Origin: Beroe forskalii
Taxonomy: Eukaryota; Ctenophora; Nuda; Beroida; Beroidae
Direction of reading: 5' to 3'
DNA: 64,000 nucleotides
Assembly: GCA_011033025.1 (NCBI GenBank)
Contig: WFMF01000117.1
Span: 394,016 to 458,015, forward strand
The translations under genes were made by a program, and so were the position numbers. The notes under the pieces were generated by a model. That model searched no databases. It was not told the DNA's origin and saw only the letters and a list, made by a program, of their open reading frames with translations. Shown piece by piece: positions 11,911 through 24,700 of this stretch; position 1 is the first letter of the stretch, and the number at the start of each line of letters is the position of its first letter.

Positions 11911-12795
11911 TGTCAGTTATTTATGATGACTTTTAATTTAAAACAAAAACATTGATCACTATATTTGCGATCGGGATCTATATTTCAAAATGCAGGCCAG
12001 TGTGCAATCATGATATGATAATAAATGGAATTTTGGAGTGGTCTCGTTTTATATATTCAGTATAATGCCGTTGTCAGCGTATCTATAAGTATAAATTTTA
12101 AATGGTGTATGGATGAAATTAAGATTTAATTTGTCCTTTTAGATTTTTAAAAAGATTAGATAATGATTACCGAGATAATGAGATAAATTTGCTAAGCTTA
12201 CCACCATAGTACTAGTAGAGACGAATAGGACGAAGTTGCGAAAAATCTAAATGCCAATAAATTTAATGGGCATTTCAATTTTTCGATAAAATTGGGATAA
12301 CATGAGATTTTGGTTACTTTTTTGTTAGTTCACTTAACCGAACGTTATACCTGTCAGTGTCAGTTATTTATGATGACTTTTAATTTAAAACAAAAACAGT
12401 GATCACTATATTTGCGATCGGGATCTATATTTCAAAATGCAGGCCAGTGTGCAATCATAATATAATTATAAATGGAATTTTGGAGTGGTCTCGTTTTATA
12501 TATTCAGTATAATGCCGTTGTCAGCGTATCTATAAGTTTAAATTTTAAATGGTATATGGATGAAATTAAGATTTAATTTGTCCTTTTAGATTTTTAAAAA
12601 GATCAGATAATGATTATCGAGATAATGATATAAATTTGCTAAGCTTACCACCATAGTACTAGTAGAGACGAATAGGACGAAGTTGCGAAAAATCTAAATG
12701 CCAATAAATTTAATGGCCATTTCGATTTTTCGATAAAATTGGGATAACATGAGATTTTGGTTACTTTTTTGTTAGTTCACTTAACCGAACGTTAT
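11911..12795 (+). repeat. 447-bp tandem duplication, nearly identical
   Basis: The block from TGTCAGTTATTTATGATGAC through TTAACCGAACGTTAT occurs at 11911-12348 and again at 12358-12795, with only scattered substitutions. No open frame. The high identity indicates a recent duplication. Confidence 0.9.
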
Positions 12796-12910
12796 CATAC
12801 TGCTCGATAATAATATCAAGTTTCAAGAAAATCGGACATTGGGAAGTGCATAAAACTGGCAATTAAAAGATCGTTTAAAATCCTGTGTGTCTCTACTATA
12901 AATATAATCC

Positions 12911-13179
12911 TGGAGTCTCAACCGTTTGAGGTGCGGCGTATTACTGTTACTTGTATTACGCCGCGCTTGGGTACTTTTTGCGGCGCGTTACAGCACGCAA
13001 ATGTAAATTTAAAAGTTGCGTACTTTAAGTTTCAGTTTCTGTTCGAAACAAAGAAAAGAATTATAATATAAATAATAATATGTGCGCTATCAGTAAAAAG
13101 TATCACGCACCGCAAAATGAAAAAAAAGTACCCAAGTGCGGCGTAATACGCCGCGCCTGCAAAAGGTCGAGACACCACG
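12911..13179. mobile_element. MITE-like element, GCGGCGTATTACGCCGC family
   Basis: Inverted ends: GTCTCAACC ... GTGCGGCGTATTAC on the left and GCGTAATACGCCGC ... GGTCGAGACACCACG on the right, with an inner inverted pair around TTGGGTACTTTTTGCGG / AAAAAAAAGTACCCAAG. No coding sequence. Related copies lie at 31770-31962 and 62239-62450. Confidence 0.7.
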
Positions 13180-13507
13180 TTTTTATCTGAAGAATATTGT
13201 AAATACAGACTGAGGTCTGAGAATGAGGCAAAGGATTCAAGAATAAGATAAATGAGTGAAAATTGAATAAGTAGCTCTACATTATGAGACAGCATGAAAT
13301 GAATTGCGTTTGCGAATTGACGTGTATTATATTCATGTTGATGTTCTGTTTACCATTTTGTGATGAATAACATTTCCTAAACAACCGCTTATTTCCTTTG
13401 ACTTATGGTCACCAGGGTTGGGAGCCGGGTCAGCCACTGGCTGACCCAGACCAGGCGAAGGTTCCTAGTGTCAGTGGTATACTAGAGTCCGTGGTATACA
13501 CTATACG

Positions 13508-14592
13508 GTCATACGAGCGAATTACTGCGGGAGACTCCCGGGAGGACTGCGGAGTCCTCACTCCTCCGGGAGACCTACGGGAGTACCCCGAGAGTACTCC
13601 GAGAGTCCTCCGGGAGTACTCCGAGAGTCCTCCGGTAGTACTCCGAGAGTCCTTGTCTGACGTCGTCAGACCCATTATTTAAAATGGGTGTACTCCGAGA
13701 GTCCTCCGGGAGTACTCTGAGACTGAGAGTCCTCCGGGAGTACTCCGTGAGTCATCCGGGGTACTCCGGGAGTACTCCAAGAATCCACCAGGAGTACTCC
13801 GAGAGTCCTCCGGGAGCATTCCGAGAGTCCTCCGGGAGTACTCCGAGAGTACTCCGAGAGTCCCCCGGGAATACTCCGTGAGTCCTCCGGTAGTACTCCG
13901 AGAGTCCTCCGGGAGTAGTAGTGCTCCGAGAGTCCGGGAATACTCCCAGAGTCCTCCGGGAATACTCCCAGAGTCCTCCGGGAATACTCCGAGAGTCCTC
14001 CGGGAATACTCCGGGAGTACTCCGAGAGTCCTCCGGGAGTTCTCTGAGAGTCCTCCGGGAGTTCTCTGAGAGTCCTCGGGAGTTCTCCGAGAGTCCCCCG
14101 TGAGTACTCCGAGAGTCCCCCGGGAGTACTCCGAGAGTCCTCCGGGAGTTCTCTGAGAGTCCTCCGGGAGTTCTCTGAGAGTCCTCCGGGAGTTCTCTGA
14201 GAGTCCTCCGGGAGTTCTCTGAGAGTCCTCCGAGAGTCCCCCGTGAGTACTCCGAGAGTCCTCCGAGAGTCCCCCGGGAGTACTCCGAGAGTCCTCCGGG
14301 ATTACTCCGAGAGTCCTCCGGGAGTTCTCTGAGAGTCCCCCGGGTGTCCTCCGGTCGAGTCCTCTGGGAGTACTCCGAGAGTCATCCGGGAGCACTCCTA
14401 GAGTCCTCCGGGAATACTCCGAGAGTCCTCCGGGAATACACCGACTCCGAGAGTCCTCCGGGAATACCCCAGGAGTTCTTTGAGAGTCCTTCGGGAGTAC
14501 TCCGAGAGTCCTCCGGGAGTACTCCGAGAGTCCTCCGGGAGTACTCCGAGAGTCCTCCGGGAATACTCCGGGAGTACTCCGAGAGTCCTCCC
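13508..14592. repeat. 1.1-kb GC-rich minisatellite (GAGAGTCCTCCGGGAGTACTCC units)
   Basis: About forty 27-bp-like units mixing CCGGGAGTACTCCGAGAG and CCGGGAGTTCTCTGAGAG. Long frames are open on both strands only because the unit lacks stops. Each unit is partly palindromic (GGAGTACTCC). The array starts after GGTCATACGAGCGAATTACT, as at the other two copies. Confidence 0.9.
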
Positions 14593-14680
14593 ATATTTTT
14601 TCAAACCGGACTCTGCGAGTCGGGTTGCGTGCGCAGAGGGCCAGGCAACGCCTGGCATTCTGGCAACGGCAGGCTAAAGA

Positions 14681-14936
14681 ATGATACCAATTACTAATGA
14701 GTCTTGTCGAGACGAATAATTAGAATAACCAACTTTTTTGGCGATAGGATTTGTCCATAATTTTTCTCAAAATAGTAGAAAGCCAAAATAGTAGAAAGCC
14801 ATATCTGTCTTGTCGCAAATATTGAATATGAACTGGAAGTGAAAACACCAAATAGAAAATTTCGGAAAAATCCAATCGCCCTAAAAGTTGGTTATTCTGA
14901 TTCGTTTCGACGAGACGAACTCATTGATACCATTCC
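14681..14936. mobile_element. MITE-like element with about 55-bp inverted ends
   Basis: The left end (AATGAGTCTTGTCGAGACGA ... AGAATAACCAACTTTTTTGG) is the imperfect reverse complement of the right end (AAAAGTTGGTTATTCTGATT ... GACGAGACGAACTCATT). Length about 250 bp; no coding sequence. Confidence 0.75.
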
Positions 14937-14940
14937 TCAT

Positions 14941-15062
14941 CTTGCCGAACGTAAAATGAAGCTCTGATCGAGCCATGTGAAGGCAAAGGAGCTCTTAGTC
15001 TTAAAAATAAAATGCTCATTCAATAGCTCTCATTCTCAGACCTTCACTTTACGTTCGGCAAG
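14941..15062. mobile_element. 122-bp MITE-like inverted repeat
   Basis: Ends CTTGCCGAACGTAAAATGAA and, inverted, TTCACTTTACGTTCGGCAAG, pairing over about 26 bases. Directly follows the preceding element. Confidence 0.8.
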
Positions 15063-15362
15063 CTAAAAAATGCACCAAATTTTTTGGTGCATCTGACACT
15101 ATAAGAATTAGAAAACGGAAAGTGTCCATACGTCAAAAGTTGATTTTGCGGGGTATGCGTCCATCCTATTTTTTGTTCCTATGAAAGTCTGTCGCTAACG
15201 TTACTACAACTAATGGCAGGTAATGCACAGTGGGACCTTATAAGATCAACTGAAGTCGTTTCCATTAGCAGTCAATAACTGTTCGTTATTTTATAGTTGA
15301 TTCGCACGTAGGGACTAATGCACGGCTAAGTGCTACACTTACAGTTTAACCTAACGATTCGA

Positions 15363-15370
15363 ATATAAGA
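15363..15370 (+). promoter_or_regulatory. Possible TATA box
   Basis: ATATAAGA lies 44 bases upstream of the ATG at 15414. Position fits a core promoter with a very short 5' UTR; not proven. Confidence 0.35.
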
Positions 15371-15413
15371 TCTAGTTGAGATTCGTTACAATTCACGATT
15401 TCACGCTCCTAAG

Positions 15414-17420
15414 ATGGTCCGTTTTGTCGCAGCACTAAGCTTCCTCTTTCTCCTGTCTGCATGTGCAGCCTCTGGGATCCCTCTTCACTTGTCTGGGGCC
15501 TCCAGTGCCTCCACCAGCCCTACCCCCTGGGTGACGTACACCAACCCGTGGTGGGCAGTGAGCAGCACCACCAACTCCGCCACGGGGGGATTTGCCCACC
15601 TCTACGCCCAGGACCAGTCAGTCGAACACTGGAAGGAGCAGCTGGGCGTCGTGGAACACGGCTACCCAGCTCTGAGCAATGTATCCGGGGAGGTGGTAGC
15701 GGCAATGTTGCCAGATGGGACAGACGCTGGGCAGATAGATGTTTTGGTAGCTGTCACATCGACCTTACGAAACAACATGACCGATGACGAATCACACGTT
15801 TTCAAGGCGGAGTATTTGGTGGACGGGGACTACGGAACTGTGAGTGCTTTGCTCGGAACGGAGGTCCACTATCCGTGGATTGCAGTCTACATGCCTAAAC
15901 TAACATTCGTTCAGAGCGTACGACTGGTATTCGCCACTCTGTTTGGGGAGGAGCCTCTAAACTTGGAGGAAGTGCCGATGTCAGTGCAGCTGAAGTGGTT
16001 GACGCTGAGCACTAAGTGCAGTGCTCCCACCTCTGAGGGTCATGTGGTGGAGGTGCAGTGTGGGGACAGGTAGCGGACATGGTGTTCATTCAGATACACA
16101 AAGCCTGGATAACCCCTGCCAACTTGACTTTAGCTGAAGTGGAGGTCCGGGGCATGGTGACTCAACAAACTAGGTTAGCCACCCTACGAGAGCACGTCAA
16201 CTTGGCAGCAGACACGGTTAATCAACATAGTTGACATTGCCAACAAGCACTCCGACACACCCAAGGGTTGCACGTTGGTTTTATCTGGGGAGTTTAGCAA
16301 TGGGAGGAAACAAAAGGAGTGTGAACTGAAAGTCACGAAGAAGAAAACCTCGCTGAAGTTAGAGAGCTGCCTTGATGTTGAGCTGGATATAAATCTAATC
16401 AATTCAGCACCGTGCCTCGATGCCAGCACTTCCAAGAGGTGCAGTTGGACACTAGCAATCGTAGATCTGGAAGTATACGTGTATTTTGACGACAGATTGG
16501 TGGGTGCAAGTTCGTGGGATTTGCCCAATTGTGCTGATTCACCTTATGACGAATGCACATACTGCAAGAAATCACTTTTATATGCCCGCTATGTAAGTGT
16601 ATCGAGCAAGCACTTCGCTAGTTGGAGGACCTCGACTCTGAGGCTCAAGAACTTCCTTAACACGGACGTGGGGACCACGACCAAACAGGAGCGCCACGAT
16701 GCGTGTTACGCAACTGAAACGTTTCTTCGTGACAGCTGGGAATGCGTGGAAAACATGGCCTACGAGATTTTCATGGAATACAACAACATGACGGTGGCCT
16801 ACGCCTTCGAACTCCTCAACATGACCTCAACGTTGGAGGAAGAGTTTCGTTTCAAATTTGCTGATCTTTTCATTGAAGATTTAATGCCGCATATTGGGGA
16901 AATTATTGAGGAGAACTTCTATCAATCTCAAAGTTATCAGTACATTGTAGACCAGAGTTTTCACTTTTTCGTCGATGAAATGATTCAACTCCAGGAAATA
17001 GAACTACACAGACATAGGGAACTAATTGATATGCAGAAACTCGAATTTGTTGAAAGGATCTTGCGGAAAGACGTGGAAGACATACTGAATACTCTACAGA
17101 ACGCTCTGATTCCCATGATGGAAGTGCCGCCAGGCACTGGGTTGGAGCTGTTCGATAACTGGTTGACTCACTCCTTGGATAGCATGTCAGTGACGGAGAT
17201 TGAGATGTTCAGGCTCTTCCAGGGAGCTGAAAGTCCCCGGTCAGGGTTAGTGAGGAATGACACGACTACGCAGCCTCCAGTCGCAACCAGGAAACCAGGC
17301 ACTACAGAACAGCCAGGGGACTCACATGTAATGTACTTGAATGTGGAGAGAAATTTCATTGACCGGTTTATCGATGAACATAAAGACCCCAATATGCCTG
17401 GACCATTATATGCCGCCTGA
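15414..17420 (+). CDS. Secreted protein with F5/8 (fucolectin-like) domain and helical C-terminus
   Basis: Single-exon gene of about 668 codons. Residues 1-20 look like a signal peptide (MVRFVAALSFLFLLSACAAS). The next 230 residues resemble a fucolectin/F5-8 type C galactose-binding fold: NPWWAV, HYPWIAVYMPKL and, at the end, DMVFIQIHKAWI ... LTLAEVEVRG. A Cys-rich segment and a long helical, Glu-rich segment with N-glycosylation sites follow, then a Thr/Pro linker and short tail; these I do not recognise. The frame is broken twice: a missing G in GGGG (16062-16065) shifts it onto the DMVFIQIHK frame, and an extra base between about 16175 and 16224 shifts it back. The two ORFs are in the same frame, so the shifts compensate; no intron fits the phases. 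Carbohydrate binding is inferred only from the fold. Confidence 0.75.
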
Positions 17421-17690
17421 TTGGTGATGGTATGGCAGTTGGGATTGCACACGTTCAAAGTTGATATAAATATAATGATAGAAGCCGTTTAGGCCATTGA
17501 CTGTCAGGAGTTCATAAATACTTAAATAGCCCAGATGAAACAATTTTCAGTCCTTTCGACCTCATATTCGTAGTGTTGCTTTCGACATTTGAGCATGAGC
17601 ACACATTAACGTGTTGAACACCTTGGTGTTGCCATATCGAACTTGAAGGCATTGCATTTGAACGTAAAATATGGTACATCATGATTGAAT

Positions 17691-17696
17691 AATAAA
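17691..17696 (+). terminator. Polyadenylation signal
   Basis: AATAAA about 270 bases after the stop of the F5/8-domain gene, on its strand. Confidence 0.5.
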
Positions 17697-17898
17697 TATG
17701 TTACATTATTATGAAATTCTTTGCACAAACGACTCATTTATGATTTCAAGGAAGATACATTAAAAACTGAATACATTATACGCACTTCAAACAATCTTTA
17801 CATAATATTATGGCAATTATTCAACATCATAAATCAAGAATTATGTAATCAACTCCAAATTGTTACAAGAAACACAACATCTATAAGTTTAATATTCA

Positions 17899-18319
17899 CA
17901 CCTTATTGGCCTTTATCTAGCCGACCTTTTTAACGGGCCTTTTTACAACTGACCCCATGGACAAAAACAAATCATTTCTGAATAAATTTAACCGGCCCCC
18001 TTGGAAAATTTTGCTATTTTCAAGCGGTTGCCATCTCAACGATTTCATGCTCTGAAATAAACACAAAAACCCATTTATACATGATAAATGCCGGTTAAAT
18101 CTCATGAGTAAGGTCAATATCTGTGTTATATAAAGACGTTCAAGTAACTTGAACACAATATAAGCTAAGTAATAAAAATTGCGTTTGGCCAAATTATTGG
18201 CCTTTAATTTATTAAAAAAAAATTGAAGGCCATTTTTTCACCGGCCTTTGGACAAAAGTCTCTAAGTTACTTTTGTGCTTAATGGCCCGTTAAAATTAAA
18301 TAAGGGCCAATAAGGCATC
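17899..18319. mobile_element. About 420-bp element with inverted ends
   Basis: The left end CACCTTATTGGCCTTTATCT ... TTTTTAACGGGCC matches the reverse complement of the right end GGCCCGTTAAAATTAAATAA ... GGGCCAATAAGGC. No coding sequence. Confidence 0.65.
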
Positions 18320-18724
18320 TAAAATCAAGATCAAATGATAATTTGGTGCTCCTATTTGTTTAAGATTAAAAGAAACATCGCCTTAGTCAATCGTTGCAGC
18401 TTTTAGCATCCCTGACATTGATAATATGCAATGGACTTAAAGTTATAGATTCCAAATTCTTTGAGCATGCGATTGAAATTTCATTCATTCACAACAACCA
18501 AATATGCAAATCTACACGATTTTTTTGCATAGAAGGGACTAACCTAGAAATTTCGATAAAAACTTTAAAAAAACCATCGCCCCATTACCTACAGTCGTAA
18601 ACTTTCTGTCCTGTGCTCCTAATTTTTAGGTGATTCCAAATATCGGGGGATTATTATGTCAGTTCCCATGAAAAGCATTTAAAATCTCCTCACCAAGAAA
18701 AATTATGGAAGAGTTATTTAAAAA

Positions 18725-21700
18725 TCAATCTGAGAATATTTCCTGTGGGCAAACATCAGGGAGAACCGGCCGTAAGCCGTTACCATCCATTTCACCTACT
18801 ACACTGTTAGCTGTCCGAGGTGAACTACCCCTACTTGAGGTGTGGCTAGCAACCCTTCCCGAGATGTGGTTAGGACGAGGTGAAGCAACCCTTCCCGAGG
18901 GTTGGTTAGGACGAGGTGAAGCAACCCTTCCCGAAGGTTGGTTAGGAAAAGGTGAAGCAACCCTTCCCGAGGGTTGGTTAGGAGAAGGTGAAGCAACCCT
19001 TCCCGAGGGCTGGTTAGGAAAAGGTGAAGCAACCCTTCCCGAGGGCTGGTTAGGACGAGGGGAGACCTGTCTGTGGTTGGGGTGGTTTTTCAAGCCGTGT
19101 TGGAGAAGCGGATCCTGGGAGTTGGGACGGGTGTTCATGTCCTGGGAGTTGGGACGGGTGTTGAGGATTATGGGTGTGTCTAGAGCCATGTAAACCTTGG
19201 TGGTGTAGTGCTGGAGCGAGGTACCACGGTTGATGGAGACACTTCGGGAGACATCCACCCCAGATCTGAAGGAAATTATTACTGAGAAATTATTTTTCAT
19301 GATTTATTTAATTCAAAATTGTGATGAAAAGAGTAAAAGTTGCAACAAGGCCGTCGGAAATATCTTATTGTAGTAATGCGATTTCATAATTTGGAATGAA
19401 ATTTCTGTCTCAACCACAGTAAATTGATAAGCAACATAGAAATTACCTGGAATTCCCAGCAGCACAGGGAAATGACGAGCTAGCTGGCACTGGTGAAGCA
19501 TTGGTACAATCGGAGGGTTTACTCTCTAATTCATTGCCGACAGATTTGTCATGATCTGTATTTGAGTCGTCTGGGTTGACTTCAGATGGTTTCCCTGCCT
19601 CGCTACCTTTCTCCCCTGGCACTGAGACACCGCATGATGCATTCCTGGACGGGGGACGGGACAGGACAGGACTGGAGCGGACATGTTGACAGACTGGAGA
19701 AGTAGCCTCCTCTCCCCACTCATCCGTCCACGACCCTTCAATGTCTACCACCTCAAAGGAACCAGCCTCAGGGATACTGGACTTTCTAAACACCTTCTCC
19801 TCCGTTACTGCCTCATTTCCAACTTCAGCCGGACTTCCTCCTGTCTCTTGATCTCGAACTGCTTCACTTCCTATCACTTCTTGCCCAGTAACTTGGACAC
19901 TTTCCCCCGCTACTTCACCAGGTGTGGTAGGGAGGGCGTGGTAGCTCCTGAAACTAGCTGCCCGCCCCGTCCCATCCTCGGACATTCCCCAGAGATTACT
20001 GCCCCGGACATAGCTCTTAAAGCTAGACTGCGATGGAGTTCTAGCAGGGGTTCTAGCAGGGGAGCTAGAACTCACGGGGAGAGTAGAAGATCGAGAAAGG
20101 GAGTTTGCAGGGCGATTAAATCCGGTACTGGGTGGGAGTGAATGAGAGCTTTCAGGAGATCTGGATCGGCTACCGCTAGGAGAACCTCTGTTGGGACTGG
20201 GGGAAGAAGTCCTTCGGCCAGCTTCAGGTGAATTACACTCAGAAGGGATGCTAGATCTAGGAGACGATGTTCTACTAGAAATCTTAGGAACGTTCAGGGT
20301 CGTATGATTGTCCTCGTTTTGGCAATCAAAGGAGATGAGGTTTTCGGAGGAGCTGTCCATGTTGCCGTTGGGTAGGTGGAGCGGTGGATTCGATCCACTG
20401 GGTCCTGCAGCGTCTGCTCCACCTGGATCTTCCTCATCCACCTTCTCCTCGAGCGTGAAGTGGTCGGTGATGTCCCCAGATTCCTCCTCCTTCGTTCCGA
20501 CATGCGGTATTTCCGCTGGGAAGTCCCCAGAGGAGGGACAAGTCTCCTCGTCTTCGGTAAACACCATGAGATCCGATCCATCTGGAATGATTATAGGACT
20601 GAGAATGATCAGAAAAGCAAACATAAATTAAAACTGAGTATAAGATTTTTTATGAAATGCAATTTATACCCGGTAAAGCACTATGAAAACTTCAAATTCG
20701 CAAATTCGCCGAGGATTCAGTTTTGCAAAATAAATTCAGTTTCACAAAAATTGTTCAATTCAATGGAACCACCCATATCCAAAAAGCCGCGAACCTGCAA
20801 ACCTGGTTCGGGGGAAATTTTGAGCCGGGGGAAATTTTGGGGAAATTTGAGGAAATTTTTGGTGGAAGCCAAGTACAGAAAATTTGATTTAACACCAAAA
20901 TTCACTATGTTTTACCCGAATTATATTGAAATAAATTTTTAAAATGAAAATTCAAATCGTTCCTGTACTAAGTAACAGTTTTGTTTGTCAAGTATCGATA
21001 GCATCAATTATCAATAGCAACTAGCATTCCTCATGGGTATATAGGTGGCAAAATTGTGTACGACAACAATGATGTAGATGCTGACATGAAAACAGTGCCC
21101 CACACCTCTGGCTTCTGGGGGCTGCCGCCCCCAGACCCCTGCTCTTCTTTCTCTTCATTTTAAATATATTTAGTGAAATTGTGTACAACAAAAGGGATGG
21201 AGCTTTTGAGATAAAAACAGTGCAAAGATCTTATTGAGGTGACATTTCTTTACACTCCAGACCTCTGGCTTCTGGGGGTTGCCGCCCCCAGACCCCTGCT
21301 AGCACTAATACATACTTGAATTATTTTTACATTCAGAAAACGTCATTTTTGCAAATGGAGCACCGCGAGGGCTTAAATTTGCACGCCCCCAAAAATTCTG
21401 GACTGGATCCATGTCAATAACTATAAGCAATGAATAATTCCCTGTTCTAGATTAGCTTCACAATGAGAGCCTTTTTAACTTCTGATATATTAGAATAATT
21501 ACTTTAGCTTATGAAATATTAAAAAAGAAGCAAATTTTGCAAACTGCTTGCTTTGCTCACAAAATATAGTCAATTTCTTGAGCGAAGCGAGCGGGCTGCA
21601 AAATGGGCAAAAATTTCTGGTTCGGGGGAAATTTTTTATTTTTTGGATATGGGTGGAACCAAAAACAGATTTCAGTGTACCTCTATGTCCAGTGGCCGTC

Positions 21701-24700
21701 ATGTCCTCTGTGGAGCTTGTAGTATTGACCTCACTAATCTTTAGACCTGCAAATACATAGGTATTACGGACACGGTAATATTTGGCATGGCAATGGATAA
21801 ACTAATATACTGCGTTCGTGTTTTAGCATTCACCACTTACAGCGTGGTGAATTGAAACAAGCCTATTCTTGAAGCCTGGTTATGTACCATATACCATAGT
21901 TCATTTTTCAACGAAATTGGGTTAAGCAGTAATGCTTATGAGATAATCTTATTCCAGGCGACCCAATTAGCCTCATTTAAGAAGATCCAAAGGAAGTGTA
22001 AATTTCATTTCGGAAGCAAAGATTATGACTCGTTTACGCTTACTTAACTTAGAGACAAAGCTGTTGTGCAATGCATACCCATCCACTTTTGTTTTTATTT
22101 CAACTCTAAGATTTGTATAAATTTTCAATTCAGTTTCATAATGATTTCAAAAATTTACTTTTCAAAGTAAAAGAAAACTTTGATTCTTGGGCATAGCATA
22201 GAAAACTTTTATTGTTGGAAACTTGCCAACAATCCTGTTTCTACTGAATGGTGATTCAAAAATTTACCATCACACCTTCACCATTTTAACATCAAATTGT
22301 CTCCTGACATGACCATGGCACTGTACCATGATTCATCAAAAAGTGCTCCCACTCATTGGATCTGTCCATGATGAGCTTATTTGGCTGATTTGATTTTTAT
22401 CATGCAATAATTAGATTTGCCACCGCACTTAGAAGTTAGCGAGTCTCATTCCCCACGGCCCACAACGTAATTATCCAAATATTATGTAAAGTATTTTAAT
22501 ACACATAGGACTCTTATTTCGATCGTGGTAGGGACGACCGTTCGTTTCTTTGTTTTTATAGCCATGACTCAATACCGGTTGTAATTATCATTTTACCGTG
22601 AACCACGCAGATGGCTTGTTGGAAATAATTTATATGAGGAACTTAAAAAGAAAGGACGTAATATAACCTTTTCGTTTTATCAACAGGTGGGCCGAGTTTA
22701 AATCTGAGATCATGAGTCCATCTTTAACATTTTCTTTACTATATAAGGTGAAACCAGAACTTAAATTCCGTGTACTTTTGTTTACTGATTCTCTTATTTT
22801 TGTGTGTGAGCACTTTTTGGCAGGAGTGAATAATAGGCGGTTTAGAATGAGATCGTTATCATGTCGCAACATGACAAAATCAATCGCGATAGACATCTAT
22901 ACTCAGAATACACTAGAACTCTTTGTAGCTTTGAGTAGGATGATGATTCCATATTTTGGCAGATTACGTCAATACACACACATAGTCTTATACAATGTCA
23001 GTAGTGACTGAGCCCAGGGTCAGTGATTGTGATATAAGGTCCCGTGCATAACAAAGTTAATTCATTATCATAACCCACCCTTTTGTTGCAGTACATCCCT
23101 ATGATGACTACGTGATGTTTTGAGACCTGACACTGTCCTGCCTACCTACCTTCCTTGAGAATAAAGCTTGCTTAAACTCTCTACTCTTGTCTAGAAGCAA
23201 GTCTTTGCAATATATGCTCGTGTTTGTGTTTGTCAGCTTGATTGGCAATGTGCCAAGTGCACGTGCGCAAGGGGGCGCGTTGCCACGGAAACGCGAGCTC
23301 CTCGTCAGAATGTCTCAGATCATATCGGAGCAGCAGCTACTCATCGACACCGTACAGCTGGCTGCCAATTCCTCGACTGTACCGGAAATCCTCGATCCGT
23401 ACAGCGATATAATGGATCGATTTGACCCTGCGATGAAACGCAACGATCTTCTTCAGCTACAGATTGAACTGATGGCTTATCAGTTGGAAGCGGCCAGGAA
23501 CTTGACATCATTATCCGGGTTGGAACATTATTTTGACTTTCAAGTTGCTGAACTTAATGCAACAAATTACTGGGATAGTTTTAACTCATTTCACGCAGAA
23601 TTTGAGAGGTTCAGTACTTTGATACAAAGGAATGCTCAAAACAAGGAAGATGCGGAAAAAACTCGAAAGTTAATATTGATTTTAGTACCATCAGTATTGA
23701 TATGTATCTTAACAGTTATTTTAATGCTAATAGTTGCACCTAAAATTTATGCCAAGAAAAAGTTAAGCAATAAAACTGTGAATGCCGTCGAAAATGGTAC
23801 ATTACCTTAAATTCTCGTTTTCGTTTTTAAGGATATGGAATTAACGGAAAGCTGTGATTAATCAATATTAAGTGCTTTTTAGAGTTACAAGTTTGATTTA
23901 TACTTTTATATTCATTGCTATTGATATATTTGAATGCTACCGATTTAAATGCTATTAATTGTTTTTAATTAATGTATTCGATATGGGAATTGTTAACTTA
24001 CTGTGGGATGAGCTCCAGGAAGAAACCACGCTGGGGCCGTTAGAATAGGAAGAAAAACCCGCCGTTCCATCCACACTTATTGTAAGTTTGAAAAAGAAAT
24101 TTGTCTTATATTCAAACACAATTATGACAAACTCACGCTAAATTATATACAAATTAAAAATTATTTTCATGGTCCATAAAGCATAGCTTTGAATGCATAA
24201 TAAAGTCAAGCGCAAAACTGTAAGAAGTATAACTTCTCACTTGATAGGTGCCGATCTCACTCGTTTGTGTGTTTTCTTGAAGGTGTCTTTCGTTTTGAAT
24301 CTGGATATAATCTTATCACCGCTCACTACGCGAGCAGGGGGTTGACAAGACCTGCAATAATAGTAGAGTATCATATGATAGTACTGAATATCTGGTTGAC
24401 GATCGTGTGGACTCTCAAACCAAATTCAAAGCTGCAAATTATGACGCAAATGTCGTGAGTTCTGAGAACGCCTTCTGAAATTTCCACACGACTGCCATTT
24501 GTACGTACGTGATACTGTACACGAAATTTCAGAATAATTCTCATTTCTCGAAGTCGCAAAACCTGCTCGATCCGTTGCAAATAAACTTAGAACCTCCGTA
24601 ACAATCTGAGTCTGACTCACATGGTATCCTTTAACTTGGATGTGATCAAGGATTGCAGGTTACCAAGCGGTTCCTTAATCTCCTCCGTCTTGAGGCCACA

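Noticed and set aside
13398..14697. Long open frames on both strands across the GC-rich array
   Set aside because: They arise because a 27-bp repeat (multiple of three) has no stops; no start context, composition or family features support coding.
16070..16275. An intron joining the two ORFs of the F5/8 gene
   Set aside because: GTAGCG could be a donor, but no acceptor in the interval gives the needed phase with a decent pyrimidine tract, and the middle frame encodes a typical F5/8 end (LTLAEVEVRG).
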